Below are positions 24,470 through 37,547 of a stretch of 64,000 bases of DNA, one piece after another. The DNA lies in contig SSNP01000013.1 of assembly GCA_006937955.1 (NCBI GenBank), positions 7,095,968-7,159,967 of the forward strand. Direction: 5' to 3'. The position numbers and the translations under genes are program-made. The stretch comes from Pachypanchax playfairii (Eukaryota > Chordata > Actinopteri > Cyprinodontiformes > Aplocheilidae). Numbering within the stretch: position 1 is the stretch's first letter; each line of letters begins with the position of its first letter. The notes below the pieces were generated by a model. It was not told the DNA's origin. It searched no databases and saw only the letters and a list, made by a program, of their open reading frames with translations.

Positions 24470-24600
24470 ATTTTTATGTACGTTTTTATTTTTATTATCT
24501 TATTGGTGTATTTTATGAAAAGCTATTCAGCACTTTGTGCAACCTCCTTGTTGTGTTTAAAAGTGCTTTATAAATAAAGATGGCATGGTATGGTACCGCT
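24470..24600 (+). repeat. LINE/SINE 3'-tail fragment
   Basis: Reads CAGCACTTTGTGCAACC ... AAAGTGCTTTATAAATAAAG, a common retroposon 3' end with an AATAAA signal. No coding part next to it. Confidence 0.5.
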
Positions 24601-27329
24601 AAAAGTAACAATGAACAGCCCTTTACCGTTGATGATACCGACATGCTCAAAGAAATAAAGTTGTAGTTCCAGAAAAAACTCCAGCGATGCCGATAGTAAA
24701 CAAACAAAGGGGGATTTCTTCGCAAATTTCTAATGGAAGCGTTTCTGCCTTTGGGGGAAAGGGTGGGGGGGGGGTCTACAACGCATGTGCACTACTCAAA
24801 AAACAGCTGTTGAGCTTCTTATTCAGGGCAAAAACCTCTTTACCACTTTTAATTGGGACTGAACTGGAGAAGAAAACCAAAGCCAAACAAGGTCAACAGT
24901 CAGTATGGTGTAGATGGCAGTGAGATAGAGCAGTAGTCCAAAAAAGGTTGAGACCAAATTATCCAAAATAGAGAGCATACACGTCCAAACAGGGTTGGAC
25001 AGAGTCGAGGTCAGGAATGCTCCAGGGTCAAACATCCATCGCCCACTGAACCCTGCAGATAGACATCAGCTCCCTGTGACCCTGAACAGGAACGTTCAGG
25101 TTGAGACCCGTACAGCTCTAAGCCAAACTCCAGATTCCATATCACAGTCTTTTATTTGAGGATTCTGCAGGAGAATATTCTGGATCCTTTTACTTTGAAT
25201 CAAATATCATCAAGTCTCCTGGGTTTGCTGAGCTACTAGCTGGAAGAGGACTGGTAAAGAAAGTCTTACATTTCACAGTTTTATGATCATTGTTGCCATT
25301 GTGTCAAACACCTTGCCCTCTGGAGATGATATGCTCCACATGCCAGTCTTCTGTCTGCCTGGTGTTACTCAAATAACCTTCATACTTCCCTGTCTTCAGC
25401 TGGAACCAGCTGCTTTCTACATTAGCAGTGAATGAGTCAACCTTCTGGGGAATGTGGTTTTTACAAACACTTACACCAGAAAGCATGGCTTCAAGCTGAT
25501 TAGAGCTCCAGTTCCTTCGTCTCCCAGTCGACAGCGAGCCTTGAGTCTATTCAACTCTCCAGGTTTTGTATCAGAACACCAAGCAGACAAGGTTTCTATC
25601 AATTCTGGCTGTACCAGCCTGAATTTCACACAAACTACTAAGAAACAGTATATCACCAGATTTTGTCTTTGAGTCATCAGAGTTCAAGTTTTAAAATTGT
25701 TCTATTCAACCAGAGCCTACACCAACATCCAACCCAGGCGAGTGTGTCCAGACCACATCATCTCCATCTTTAGTGCTACTTTATTGCCTCCCACCTGCGT
25801 GATACCTGAAAGGATCTCTCCTTTGTCAGCCTTGACATTTCCCTCATTTCTTTTTCCTGTCTTGTCCAGCTCTTGGCTCGCTTCCAGATGGGCTTTTATT
25901 TATTTTCCTGGCCAGTTCCTTTGCTGACCTCCAGAGGAGGTTATGATTTCACTTGTCCCACCTAAATCCTACCAAATCCCCTCAGAGTTGCTTTGCTTCA
26001 TCTGCCCATCCCGCTCCTTGAACATAAATTTTATCTGAACGAGCTAATAGTATCTTCAGACACACTTTGAAACCTCACTAGCAGAACACCAGGCAACATC
26101 AAAAACATGTTTCAAATGCAATAATGTTCCAAATAAAATGTGCATTTGTATTTATATGATGTAAATGATTGTAGTAAAGGAGCAGAAGAGACAGATGGAC
26201 AACTGTCATAAAGACCAAAGGTGTAAGGACACACCGCTGAGTCTAAAGACTAGCAATGAAGTTAAATTGAGGCTGACTGTATTCTCAATGCAGACTTGTC
26301 TTTGTCCCTAAGCTCTGTCTAAATATTGAAGCAGATCGTAGTGAAAAGCGCCGGCTGTCCCGAGGATTCAACCCAATCTGCATATTCATCACAATTAATT
26401 AGGATTCTTCTCTCTGCCATCATTTTTTATCTTTCCTGCTTTATTTCTCGAGAGGCAACTACAAGACAATGGTGGGGCGGTGATCGGAATCAGTTATTAG
26501 GGGGGCCGACGCACGCAGACTCATTCACGCACACACACCCTCTTTTCCTCTTCTCAGACTCGAAAATGATTCTGTCTGCATCAGATATGATGAGTGTGTT
26601 ACAGGCAAATCTCTCTGTGTAGATACAAACTTCCAGTGCTTCCTCTCACTTTGTCTCTTCCCTCTTTTGTCTTGGCCGACTGTGCATCACGCCTCCACCG
26701 GAGTGACAGAGAGCGGCTATTGTCTGGCGAGACAAACAAACGAACTGCCGCTCAACGGCTTTCTCGCAAGGCTAACTCTTTTAATTGCTCTAAGAGAAAA
26801 GACAGGAGGCGAAAGGGGGTGTGAGGTCTGGGGGTGAGAAAAAAGTGAAAAGTGAATGTGAAAGTTTTTCTGTTAGCCGAGCGCCCTTCAGACACCATAA
26901 GCAGCATCAACTGGTGAGTTTCTAGTCCTGTTGACTAGAACAAAAGGTGCTGATTATTCTACATCCAGGGAGATGTTTGAATTGCTCTCTCTGTGTTCTG
27001 GGCACACAACAGATTTATTGTGTCTGCACAGATTATGTACATAGTACAACCAATGTGTAACAAACAGTAGCAAATGGATACAGTTGGCATGAACACTGTT
27101 ATTTTATTGTCTTTTTGCATCTTCATATTTCTAACGAATACAAAGTTAGTTAGTAAAAATTAGGTTACAGTTACAGTTCCATATTTATCATCAAATAAAG
27201 ATTTAAAGTTGGATTCAGTGTTAAAAATGAGAAGTGGAATGTAGCTTTAAGAAGTTTTAGGATCTTGGTTAAAAGAATGGATCAGGATTTTATGAAAGAC
27301 TAATCTATTAATTCACTGGTTGACATCTG
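24601..27329. other. Non-coding, mostly unannotated
   Basis: Includes a G-run (24762-24773) and a short piece of the CCATCC family near 25040-25095 (AGCTCCCTGTGACCCTGAAC). The remainder shows only short ORFs without domains. Confidence 0.45.
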
Positions 27330-27710
27330 TTTCAACTCTTATCTGTGGTCATGAGATTTAGATCATGAGTGATAGAAAAAGACCCCAAGCTTCTGAAGTG
27401 AGCTTTCTCTGTTGGGTAGCTGAGCCTTACAGAGAAGGTGAGGAGCTTGTGGGAGCTCAGAGCTGCTACTCCTCATCTAAAGGTGTCCACTGAGATGGGT
27501 CGTTAATCTGATCAGGATGCCTCCTAGTCATCTCCCCCTGGAGGTTTTCAGGCACATTCCCACAGGGATGGGAATGTGCGAGATATCCTCTCTGGCCTGG
27601 AGATACAGTAGGATACCTAGGATGAGCTTGAGTGTTGCTAAGGAGGAGGATTTCTGGGTGTCCCTATTTGTTACCCCCATAAGTTGACCTCAGACAGACT
27701 GACAGACAGA
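27330..27710 (+). repeat. Non-LTR retrotransposon 3' fragment
   Basis: The text CATCAGGATGCCTCCTAG-like, CTGGAGGTTTTCAGGCACAT, GGATTTCTGGGTGTCCCT and the closing CCCCCATAAGTTGACCTC matches the pattern of RTE/Rex-type LINE 3' regions in fish. It is heavily diverged with no intact frame. The clade assignment is from pattern memory and uncertain. Confidence 0.45.
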
Positions 27711-27804
27711 TCATACTAAGTCTGGCAAAGGATTTATAAGAATCTTTAAATTAGGTGAAATCAGTCATTATATTTAAAGAATATCATGTGCAAGTGGTGC
27801 AGAT

Positions 27805-28335
27805 TTTAAAGGTACAATAACAATTTTCCAGTGAAAAACTCACACAACAGTCTAATGTCTCACTGATGTTGAAAATAAAGTCACATTTTAATCGATCTCG
27901 ATCTCAGCCGGCTGGGTGGTCTCTAGTTTCTGTCGCTTTAAAAACACTAGTCCAGACCAGAATCATGATTTACACGTCCAGACTTCCTGGTTCCATAATG
28001 AATCACATGTGAGTCTGCAAGGCTGCCAAGTCTTCAACACAAGCAGCTGGAATTCTACAACAACCAGCAGCAAAAAGTAACAAACCACCACATCCTTCCT
28101 ACTGAGCAGCCGAGCTGCACGTGATGGAGCGTTCAAACGCACTTAGGAAAACTCAACGCTGAACAAATAGACCTTCAGACATTCCCAAAAATTGAACAAA
28201 TACAAGAGAAACTAAACAAGGATCAACATCGAACTGGCAACTCAACAAAAAAATCAGGGGGTGAGTGGCTGAGAACAAACAGTGGGACTTGGATTTGACA
28301 ACAAGGTCTAATTCTTACATACTGTACCTTTTAAA
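27805..28335 (+). mobile_element. MITE (TTTAAAGGT ends), copy 2
   Basis: Begins TTTAAAGGTACAATAA and ends ACTGTACCTTTTAAA. Aligns along its length with 15563-16128 in the same orientation with scattered substitutions and small gaps. Confidence 0.75.
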
Positions 28336-28589
28336 GGAAAATGTGTACGTCCACCGGTGCAGCCATGTTTGTTTTGCTTTGCCTGGGCACTTGCTGCCAA
28401 TCACACTTGAACACTCGCCCCAAAGCACAATGCAAACACGTGATTAGTCCGAACCACCAGTGGAGTTGATTCAGACGGTTTGTTTGGAGCAGTACAAGAT
28501 GGATTTTCGTGGGTTTGGAAAACTCCAATCTCACAAAAATCCAGCTTTCAGCAAGGCTACCAAACCACTCCCTCATAAAGGCTCAGTCT

Positions 28590-29055
28590 GTCTCTTATTG
28601 CCTACCATTGGTAACACCATTCCAGGGTCTTGTCATGTTCTTGTTTGAAACCACAGAGTATACAGACCTGTCGGACAGACCATCGCCTTGGCATGCCCCC
28701 TTCTGGATTGTATTCTGGATTTTTGGACACTTACTGGCCCACCTGTTCTGCGGTCAATGCTTTAACCTGCTCCCATCACACCTGTAAGTCAAAGTCTGTC
28801 AAGTTATTCTTCTCACAGAGGTTCTGACTCTTGCTTGATTATTTGACTCTGATTCTGGATCGAGGATTTAACGCTTGGATCAAGAGGATTTATTTGTTTG
28901 TTATTTCTGAACTGTTTCATGATTAACTATTCTCTGCACTGTGACCTAAGGAATATTTCATCAGTTACCTGTCCCCGGCTCTGTGTTTTGTCAACCTAAT
29001 AAACTTTTTCAAAGCCGATTCTGACCTCTCTGCTGCATTCGAGTCCAAACAAACA
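28590..29055 (+). repeat. Possible retroelement terminal region
   Basis: Runs of short text such as CTGGATTTTTGGACAC, TTTAACCTGCTCCC and CCTAATAAACTTTTTC, then CTCTGCTGCATTCGAGTCC, resemble the end of an LTR-class or similar retroelement in fish. It carries an AATAAA signal. No coding domain or paired LTR is seen. Confidence 0.35.
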
Positions 29056-29202
29056 CACATTACATTTTATTTCTAAAAAACTGTTGCATAAAATTATTTG
29101 CATTTGAGGTAGGAATTCATGATCTAAATAAAAAACATTAAAACAATATTTTAGGGGACATTTGCCTCAGTTATTTGGCTCTTACTGCTTTAGGGACAAT
29201 TG

Positions 29203-29740
29203 CATTAACCCTCTGGGGACCAAGGGATTTTTGGAGAAATAAACTTTTGACTTTTTTTGTATAAATGCTACTAAAACACCACCTTTCAATGCCCCATAAT
29301 GTCCTATACCTTGTTTTTTTATTTTGAATTGAAATATCATAAACTGCTGTGTAAATGAGGCTCCTTTGCTTGAAATAAAGAGTATTAGAATAAAAAATAC
29401 AAAAAAAAATTAGGCGAAAATTAGAATATCACACTTTATTCAAGAAAAACCCACACTAAATATCAATGAATAAGAAAAAAAAATTTGACAACCGCGCGTC
29501 ATGCGCAAAAGACAAAGGCTCTGATTGGAACACCGACTTTGACACGACACTGTATCCCTTGTGAATGGGCTAGAGCGACGCCAGAACTACCGTCTGAAAG
29601 CTTGGATTCTCCCGATTTAGAGGGGGAAAAAAGTACGTTTCTATCTTTTATGGTTCGGAAGCTATGTTTGATTAAACACAACAAGGTCCCTGGCATCGTC
29701 GACGATGGCGGTGTCCCCGTAGCGTTAAAGGGACTCTAAA
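29203..29740. mobile_element. Possible piggyBac-like MITE
   Basis: The left side starts ATTAACCCTCTGGGGACC (a TTAA next to a CCCT end). The right side has GCGTTAAAGGGACTC (29714-29728), an imperfect inverted counterpart. The interior has an 84-aa plus ORF (29485-29739) without recognised domain. Weak case. Confidence 0.3.
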
Positions 29741-31959
29741 CAAGTTTAACCACAAATAAATTTATAGAACTGTACAATTTCTTCCTCATACGTGCTCCAA
29801 CAATGTCCTTGTCACTAGAAAGAGCCCAGGCATTTTCACCGTAGTTGACTCTATATGTATGTAAAATAATTTTATTAGTTATCAATAGAGCTTGTTCGGG
29901 TCAGACACACACCGTACTTTCCAGAGGCACTTGAATACATCATGAAGTCATGCGCGTTCATGCTCAGGCTATCGCTATCTTTTGCTATCGCTAGCTAAAA
30001 GCTGCAGAGAGAGTAGTGTTTGAAGCATGGATTCTATCAAGAACTAGAGAGCACACTCCAGCCCAGAACCAAACCAAGAGTTTTTCCAGCATGACAAAAA
30101 GGGAGAAAATTGAGTCGGCATTGTTTCGCATTTGAGTAGTCGAAAATACTGAGAGAATCTCAGTATCAGAAAAGACCTGCAGTCGGCGTCATTTTTGCTT
30201 GAAAGGTAGAAATTCTTACTAAATACGTGGGAAAAGAGTTGTGTAAAGTTCTGTGAGTGGCTGTACTGAGTGAGTCATTTTCTCAGGAAGAAGATCTTTG
30301 GTAGCAACGCTCAAACACCTGCTCGTTAAGCTACTCGTTAAGCTACTCATTAAGCTACTCGTTAAGCTACTCGTTAAGCTGCGTGGGCGGAGAAGAAGCT
30401 TCGGAGTGCCTGCCAATTGACGCTTTTGTGTTTCCTCTGATTTTCCTGAGCTCTGTTAAACCCGGAGTCATCCGAACCTGTCCCTCTGCCTGCTCATTGC
30501 TCTGAGTTTGATCAATGTTGAAAATAAAGTCAGTTTTAACAACTCTGAAATCTGAGTCGGAGCCTGAGTTCTGCATGTGAGTCAAATGCTTATCTGAGTC
30601 CATGAAGAGTTGATGCTTCCAGGAGTTTCCACATATTTCCCATAGTAGAAACGTTTTTAAGCTGTCTGACGTGCTCACAGCTGATTTTGTTTAAAAATCA
30701 TACATCATATTTATTATCTCAGTCGAAGTCACGCCTGCATATCTGTAAATTGTCAAATACAGGACTGACTCAGCTGCGAGTGCACGTACAGCACGAGCGC
30801 CTCATGCACGATCTTACAGTTAAGGCTGCAGTTACACGTTGGGCCTCACGCGGCAATCGCGAGCCCAAAAATAGGAAAACTGCTTAGAGCAGCTTTAATA
30901 ATTTCTTTGTTGGGAAATAAAGACCTTTATACCACCACAGTCACAATGTTTCTTCTGTGCTGTACTCACTGATATCTACGTTTCTTAAAAATTGATGTCT
31001 TTCTTTTTGTGTGCCTGTAATGACTTTGCTACACGGCACCCTGGAGTGTTGAAAGCTTAGACAAATGTGAGGGAGTGTGGCACAGATGACAAAAGTTGCC
31101 TATTAAGTGAGCAAAGCAGTCCTGGCATGAATACTGCGTTTCCAAAATTTACCACAATTATATGCCTGTTGGCTGCTTCACCTCCTGCAGGGGAGAAATG
31201 ATAAAGATAATCATGTGGGACAATGAGAATATGGTCCGAGCAGTTAGAGATTCTGTGTAAAATCAGGATACACAGGCGCATTTTACTCAAGTATAACACA
31301 AGCACCGTCACATCTTCAATGTTTAAGTGGCTAAAGTGGTCCTTTATGTGCATCTGTGAACAGCAGGAAGCTGTAAAGCGTTGAGATGAAATGCTGTTTT
31401 CTCTGCAATTTAAGGCAAAATTTTCCAGCTTTTAGAGAAATGTAGTTGTTTCTTTCATGAATAATTTTCCAAACTGATTGGGAAAACTATCACTGTTTAG
31501 GCTTTTAACAGAATTTCAGGCTGTAAACGTGTATCTGTGTCAGTCCATCTTCAGCACTTCAGCATATATTTTCCACTCTAAAGGACAAACTAGAGTGTCT
31601 GACTATTTTATTTCACATGAAGAGACAGTGGAGCAATCATAATGTTGGGACTTGGACATTGATGTTTCATCCATCAATAATCTGTACTACAGTAAGCTAT
31701 TAGGGCCAAAAGTCAGCCAGCTGACAGCTTTGAACCATGGGCCAAACAAAATCACCCCTCTTCTGTTTCTAATCTCATTTAATGATGTCCCTATAGGCCA
31801 ACAGCCCTCATGCCAACCTTGTCATTACTCCGCTCCATTTCCCTTTCTTTTACCATTCTTTATGACAGCCTGGATAGTTCCTGCCATTAATCATGCCCAG
31901 AAGTATCTTACTTTCTAACATCTGCCTCAAAGTGATGTTTATTTCAACTTTTCAATGGA
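29741..31959. other. Non-coding, mostly unannotated
   Basis: Contains the minisatellite at 30321-30377. Positions 30490-30900 share motifs with the 15563 MITE family (TTGAAAATAAAGTCA) and end CAGCTTTAAT, but ends could not be paired. No gene recognised. Confidence 0.4.
30321..30377 (+). repeat. 12-bp minisatellite, about 4.75 units
   Basis: Four full units of GCTACTCGTTAA (one with CAT for CGT) follow a partial unit. The Ser/Leu/Thr repeat on the minus strand is its translation. Confidence 0.85.
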
Positions 31960-32460
31960 AATTATTTGAGTTCAGATTTCATAGAAAGAAAAAGCAAAGG
32001 GTTTTATAATGTCACCACTGTTGTGCAGAGGATGATGAGGGTTCTCCATGATGATTTTCATCTTCCTTTGGACAATAAACTCAAGAGAGTCCAGATCAGT
32101 ACCCAGAATAGAACCAGCCCTCTTTATCAGTTTGTTTAGCATCTTTACGTCACCTGTTCTGATGCTCCGCCCCCAACAGGTGACTGCAGATGCGATCACA
32201 CTCTCCTCAACAGACTTGTAAAAGATCTTCAACATCTTGCTGCAAACATTGAAGGATCTAAGCTTCCTGAGGAAGTCCAGTCTGCTCTGTCCCTTCCTAA
32301 AAACAGCATCACAGTTGTGTCTCTAGTTCAGTCTGTTGTCCAGGTGAACATTCAGGTATTTATACTCCCCTCCTTCACATTCAAGATGAAATGATTGTTC
32401 AAACACCAGGACACAAAGCGGTCCACCAGTTCTCTGTACTCAGTCTCTTGTCCAATAATC
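31960..32460 (-). pseudogene. L2/CR1-like LINE ORF fragment
   Basis: The minus strand encodes the C-terminal tail of a fish LINE reverse-transcriptase protein: RKGQSRLDFLRKLRSFNV, then KSVEESVIASAVTCWG, KLIKRAGSILG and MENPHHPLHN. The reading is broken by at least one stop or shift near 32322, and the reverse-transcriptase core is absent. 5'-truncated insertion, non-functional. L2-clade assignment rests on recognition of the tail motif order (YL.V.LD, RKGQSR, CWG, HPLH). Confidence 0.7.
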
Positions 32461-34371
32461 AGAGAAGCAAAAAGTTAAAGAATAATAGCACTTTTCAAAA
32501 GATAAAAAAAAATGTTTAATTCATAATGTAATTAAAAAAAACATGTTTCTTTATACAATCCTCTGAAATGAACATTTCAAAGTGAGTTCTTTTTTTTTTT
32601 AATTGATAGCATGTCACTTTTCCACTGGATTGACACACTTTGCAAGAGCTTAATTCACAGATGTTCAACGTTACATCTTGTACTTCATCTGTTAGCCCTC
32701 AGGTCAAGCAATAAAATGTGAAATAACAACGTCCTGATGATTCAGCTGCAGTTAAAAAACGGGGCGGATGTGGCACGCACTGAGTGGATTTTACTGTAAG
32801 ATGTTGCAAGTCTGACATGACCAAAGCTGAAACCACATTTTGCCACTGGGAGCAACAAACACGGGTTTTGCTGTGGTGATGTGGCCCGAGTCTGACCAAA
32901 GAGTGGAAGCAATAACATGCAGTTATTCCCCTCATCTGTAACAAGCTGAAGTTTGGCTTTGCTACAGTTTTAATTGTGTGAAAACAAATACTTCTTCTTT
33001 AATGTCATTAACTGGAAAGCTTTAACCACGATGAATTGATTTAACCAGCTGTTCATTTGGTTTAGTTTGAGACTTGTATCTACAGAAAGAAAACAGAGTC
33101 GTATTTGAACATTAACTATCTGTTTTTGGGTGTTTTAAAGGCTGTGTATCAGTTAAATGAAGTCAAATTTAAAAAATAGAAACATTGCAGGTGCATAGAT
33201 GTGAGAAAATATACAAGAATAATGCCTTAGAATTAGTTTTGTATTTATGTGATAAATTTCTGCATATGGGAGAAAAAAAGATGTTTCAAAGTTGGTTATT
33301 TCCTTCTATTTGAGTCAGAACCACATGGAGTAACAAAAATTAAGCTTTAAAGCAGTACTAAATAACTTTTCTGCAGCCGTGTCTCAGACGGCCGTTGCTC
33401 GAACTGGTGTTCTGTTGAAATATGCTACCTGTTGAGATGTGCTACCGATTCCTTCTGCGCATGTGCTGTTCTACAGTCTTGACTTCAATAAACAGATTTA
33501 TTGTTTATTTTTGTTTCTATATTATTCCATAAATACAGTTTACTTATTAAATAAATTCTCCCAGGACAGGAACACTAAATATGATGTTATTTTTACTTTA
33601 TTTACATTATCAGAGCGACAGGCAAATGTTTGGACACACCCAGAGGAGAAGGACCCAACAATGGCCGATAAGGACCCAGAGGGCTTTTATATAGAAAATA
33701 TTAGAGAAGGATTATAAAAATATGTTTAAATAACTAACAGGACACACTCGCCTTAAACAAGAATACTGTATAAACCTCAGATGAAATCTCGTTATGAAAT
33801 AAGTTGTTATTTCATACTATGGCGGCATTTTTCATCAGGGCAGCATAAATCGTCAGAACACCACTTCCTGCTGTGACCCGAATTACTGAAGTTATTTAGT
33901 CCATTTTAAAGCCCTCAGAGGTTCCAGAGTTCATTTCTTTACAATACTGTATGATTTACACACAAAACTAATAATCCTATATTTATTTATCAACATTATA
34001 GTGTTCCATGTCCATCGAAACAAACTGTACCGTTAGAGTTTGGAATCACTTTCATATCATCATTAGTTTAAAGGTTCTGTATTCTGCTATTTTACAGCTT
34101 TCAACATCTGTGATAGACGCATATATAATAAAATATTACATTTGGTGTTATAAAGTCTTCATTTGTCCTGAAATATAACTTATATTCTCCAGTTATTCTC
34201 AGACCAGGAAGGAAAACAGTCAGTTTACCTAAAATCCCACCTCTCCCCCAGGCCCCCTCCTCATGAGTGCTGCCCCTCGAGCTGCCTGAATAAAATGATG
34301 AATAAATTCCTGTAACTCTCACAGCTAAATGCACATTTTCCTTCAGACATTTTTCAAAGGTAAAATACTAC
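32461..34371. other. Non-coding; one possible MITE end
   Basis: AT-rich. At 33345 the text TTAAAGCAGTACTAAATAACTTTT is a MITE-like terminus, and 33490-33720 may be its interior, but no right end was found. No gene recognised. Confidence 0.4.
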
Positions 34372-34441
34372 AAACAGTGGTGCTTAGTGTTTTGCTTCAG
34401 ACTCTGTCAGCTCAGGACATGTTCTGCAAGCACCACTGTTT
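34372..34441. repeat. 14-bp perfect hairpin, 42-nt loop
   Basis: AAACAGTGGTGCTT (34372-34385) and AAGCACCACTGTTT (34428-34441) are exact inverted repeats. The loop shows little further pairing. Could be a tiny MITE remnant or a structured RNA; nothing decides. Confidence 0.5.
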
Positions 34442-35026
34442 ATAAGGTGCCAGTCTTTAGTCATATGTTCTAATATCTTACCATAGAACAGAAAAACACG
34501 CTGGAGCTGCTCGGCCGGTTTCTGTGTTTTAGTTCTGATAACAAACACTCTATTTACTTAAAGTCACAGAATACAAAGATATTTTTTCCTTGGTGAAGAG
34601 TAAATAAAGAATCTAATAAATGTTACAGCAAATCCTGGTCAATTTCATGAAAACAGAGAATCAGGAATATTGTGAAGGATGTGTCTCACAACAGCCTTCT
34701 GACGACTTCACAGCAAGAGTAAATCAGCTGATATAATCATAACAAGGTTTCTGAAATGTCTTTGCTTAACTTGCATTGTCATTATAAATATTTTAGAGGA
34801 GTACATCTATCTCTGATGCGTTCAAAAGCTAGTGACACTGATTTAAAAAGGCAATAATAATAATCTTTCATCAGATTGTCAGTTTTTACTGAAGTGGGAC
34901 ATTTTGAAACTGCAGCTGGTTCTCTTTCCACCCCGGCACACCAAATAACACTTGCATGGTTCCAGCTTCATGGTTTGCTTCCAGTAAAGGAACTGATGGT
35001 ACTTTACAGTTCTCCCTCTCTCTCTT

Positions 35027-35061
<35 letters not shown>

Positions 35062-36762
35062 AATAGTGTCAAACCACAACACACTCCGGCTGCCAGGAAG
35101 GGGTCAAGTTAATGGCTGACTTTGCAGCTCTCTGGCAGAAAGCTCAGACACAAACACATACACACTTAGCACACACACAATAATTTCCATTCCATTTCTT
35201 CCTCCTCTCTGCCTCTCCCCTCGCTGCCACCCTCTGCTCTTTTTTTTCCTTGTTTTTTTTTCTCTCTAATTTGCATAATATACTCTCTTTATCTGAAGCT
35301 AAGGGTGCAACACACATTCACACACACATGCAGAACTGACAGATGGCACCACTGGCTTCAGACACTGTGCAGAGTGAGAATGTGAGGGGAATGAAGGAGA
35401 GAAGAGAATCTTCTGGTAAAATAAAGACACACAAGTAGACAAACACACACACCATAATTATTCCGGGTACTGGCTTTGACAATGACCTGGGAAAACCCCT
35501 GTGTGCCAGTTTGCTGCACCTAATGACCTAATGCAACAAGAAGGGAGGGTGTGTTAGTGTGTTGTGCATGTGTGTGGGGGAGTGGGGGGGGGGGGTAACA
35601 TGCTATCATACATATACAGCACATGCAAACCTATGGAAAAGCTCACTACTTCATTCCTAAAGTCAGCTGTGAAGGAATTAAAGCAGCATTTATTAAGAAT
35701 TAACTCTTTTTTGTCCTGTTATAGTTGACTTTTCTGGATGGGGGGGGGTTAACGGGGTTGAGGAGGTGGTTAGAGCTAGTCTATCCCGTCGAGCTAAGTT
35801 ATCCTTGTAAAGCTTTGGGACTGATTATCCTGCCATGACTCATCTGGTGGTGAGGGGGGAGAGGTGAACTCAGTGCACACGAACTCAGCAACCAGGCCAC
35901 TGGTTATATAGCTCCGATCAGAGGGAGGGAGCAAGAGCTGAGAAAACTGGGCCTCGGAAGGCAAACGGCTAAATCCTGACTTGGGAGGGTGAAGGCTCAG
36001 CCAGAATACAGACAAATTGCACACAAGTTGTTTGTTTTTAACCCTGGACATATAATCACACAAACACATAGACAGACATCTATCATCTAAGCTGCTTCTC
36101 TTTAACTTGTTTGTCAGCTGTGCAAGATGGTCTCAACTTCTATCAAGTTCCCAGTGAGATTCTCACCAAGCTGGACATGTCAGGACATGGAATTAAATTG
36201 CTAATGCAGTCAGTAATCACAGAGAGACAGGAAAACAACAAAAACAACAGGCTGTCGTAGACAGATCTGCAGCCAGCAGGCTCTGTTGACACCACCAGTA
36301 TCTCGTTGGTTGGGTAAAGTTGCATAACAACTCCCGCACAGCACAAAGGGGGGGATGACATTTAAGAATGGCTAGACAGGGGGCTCCTGAGTGGCTAGTG
36401 ACAAACACATGTTGACATGGACACATGTATCCATTTGCACACACAATCTTCCATACAAGGAGTTGAAATTGCTAAAGAGAGTCAATACGTTTGCACAGAC
36501 AAAGATCATTTTTACTATTGTGAACAGTCAAATTGACCCCAATAAAGTCAAATGCAGCATATCAATATTTTTGTTCCAGTCTACTAATCTACTAGTAGAT
36601 ACTCAAGTAAAAAGAATCTGAGTGCGTTTTTTCTGTACTTTAGACACATTCACAGCATAAATATAGACACATTTATGTAATCAGTGGTTCAGTTCTGTAG
36701 TTGTTTGGGTCCCTCTAGGTGAAGTGAACTTTCTGTGTTAGTCTTGTAGACCCTAGACATTG
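34442..36762. other. Non-coding with microsatellites
   Basis: A CT run then AC run at 35011-35062, a T-rich/CT segment at 35240-35265, a G-run at 35586-35596 and another at 35741-35748. No gene recognised. Confidence 0.45.
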
Positions 36763-37333
36763 CTCAATATCAAGGAACTTTGCCTTGATGCCTTGGTCCC
36801 GCCCCGGTTGCCTAGGAGATAAATCATCGGGACCCGCCAAGATGCGTTCCAATGTTCATGTGCTACGGAGGCATCTGTACTCAGTTTGTCTGCTGTTTAG
36901 CTAACATACCAGGGATACATGGGACGTGCCTTGATGCCTTCCCTCGGTCACAAATTTCCCAGAATACATTGCGGTATTTTCAAAAATGGCGGATCAGGAG
37001 CCGGCAGCAGCTATTTCCAGTTTAAATGTAAGTTAACTAATTGTAGCTATCGTGGCTTATATCTAAAATGTGTTTTTTTAGATCCAAAGCAGTTATACGG
37101 TTAGTTGCTTTGTAGTTGCAGCTTCGGTGGTTAGAAGGTATTAACTCGCATACACATTTATTTTTATTTAATTTTTATTAACATTTATAGCTCCATGGCT
37201 GAAAGAATGCTGTTACGCTACTATGTTACTCTGATGGGCGGGACGTAAATACTGCGAGTGAGCGGGCAGCTGGCGTCACGTGAGTTAAGTCTGTTCCAGT
37301 GTCCTTGTAAGAAAGACACCTTGACATTGAGAA
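36763..37333. mobile_element. MITE with CTCAATxTCAAGG ends and exon-like remnant
   Basis: The left end CTCAATATCAAGG faces the right end CCTTGACATTGAG, one mismatch in 13. The interior has CpG-rich ends, then ATGGCGGATCAGGAGCC (36986-) reading MADQEPAAAISSLN to a splice donor AAT|GTAAGT. This looks like a captured or ancestral first exon. No transposase. Confidence 0.55.
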
Positions 37334-37364
37334 ACACTCCCTGTTTACTGCTCTGGTCTTCTCA

Positions 37365-37485
37365 TATGTGGGGTTCCACAGGGCTTTGTTTTAAGTCTGC
37401 TGCTTTTTCTTCAAAATTTGATCCCACTCAGATCTATAATTGACACGTACAGCATAGCCTTCCATTGCTATGCAGATGTCAAACT
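37365..37485 (+). pseudogene. LINE reverse-transcriptase fragment
   Basis: The plus strand reads GVPQGFVLSLLLF and, some 25 residues on, FHCYADVKLMS. These match the GVPQGS and YADD reverse-transcriptase motifs, the second with V for the final D. Only about 40 codons survive. Confidence 0.65.
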
Positions 37486-37547
37486 GATGTCTCTTTAAAG
37501 AAAAAGTAAACTTTTTTTAAAACTACTACTCAAGTGTTTTGATGACA

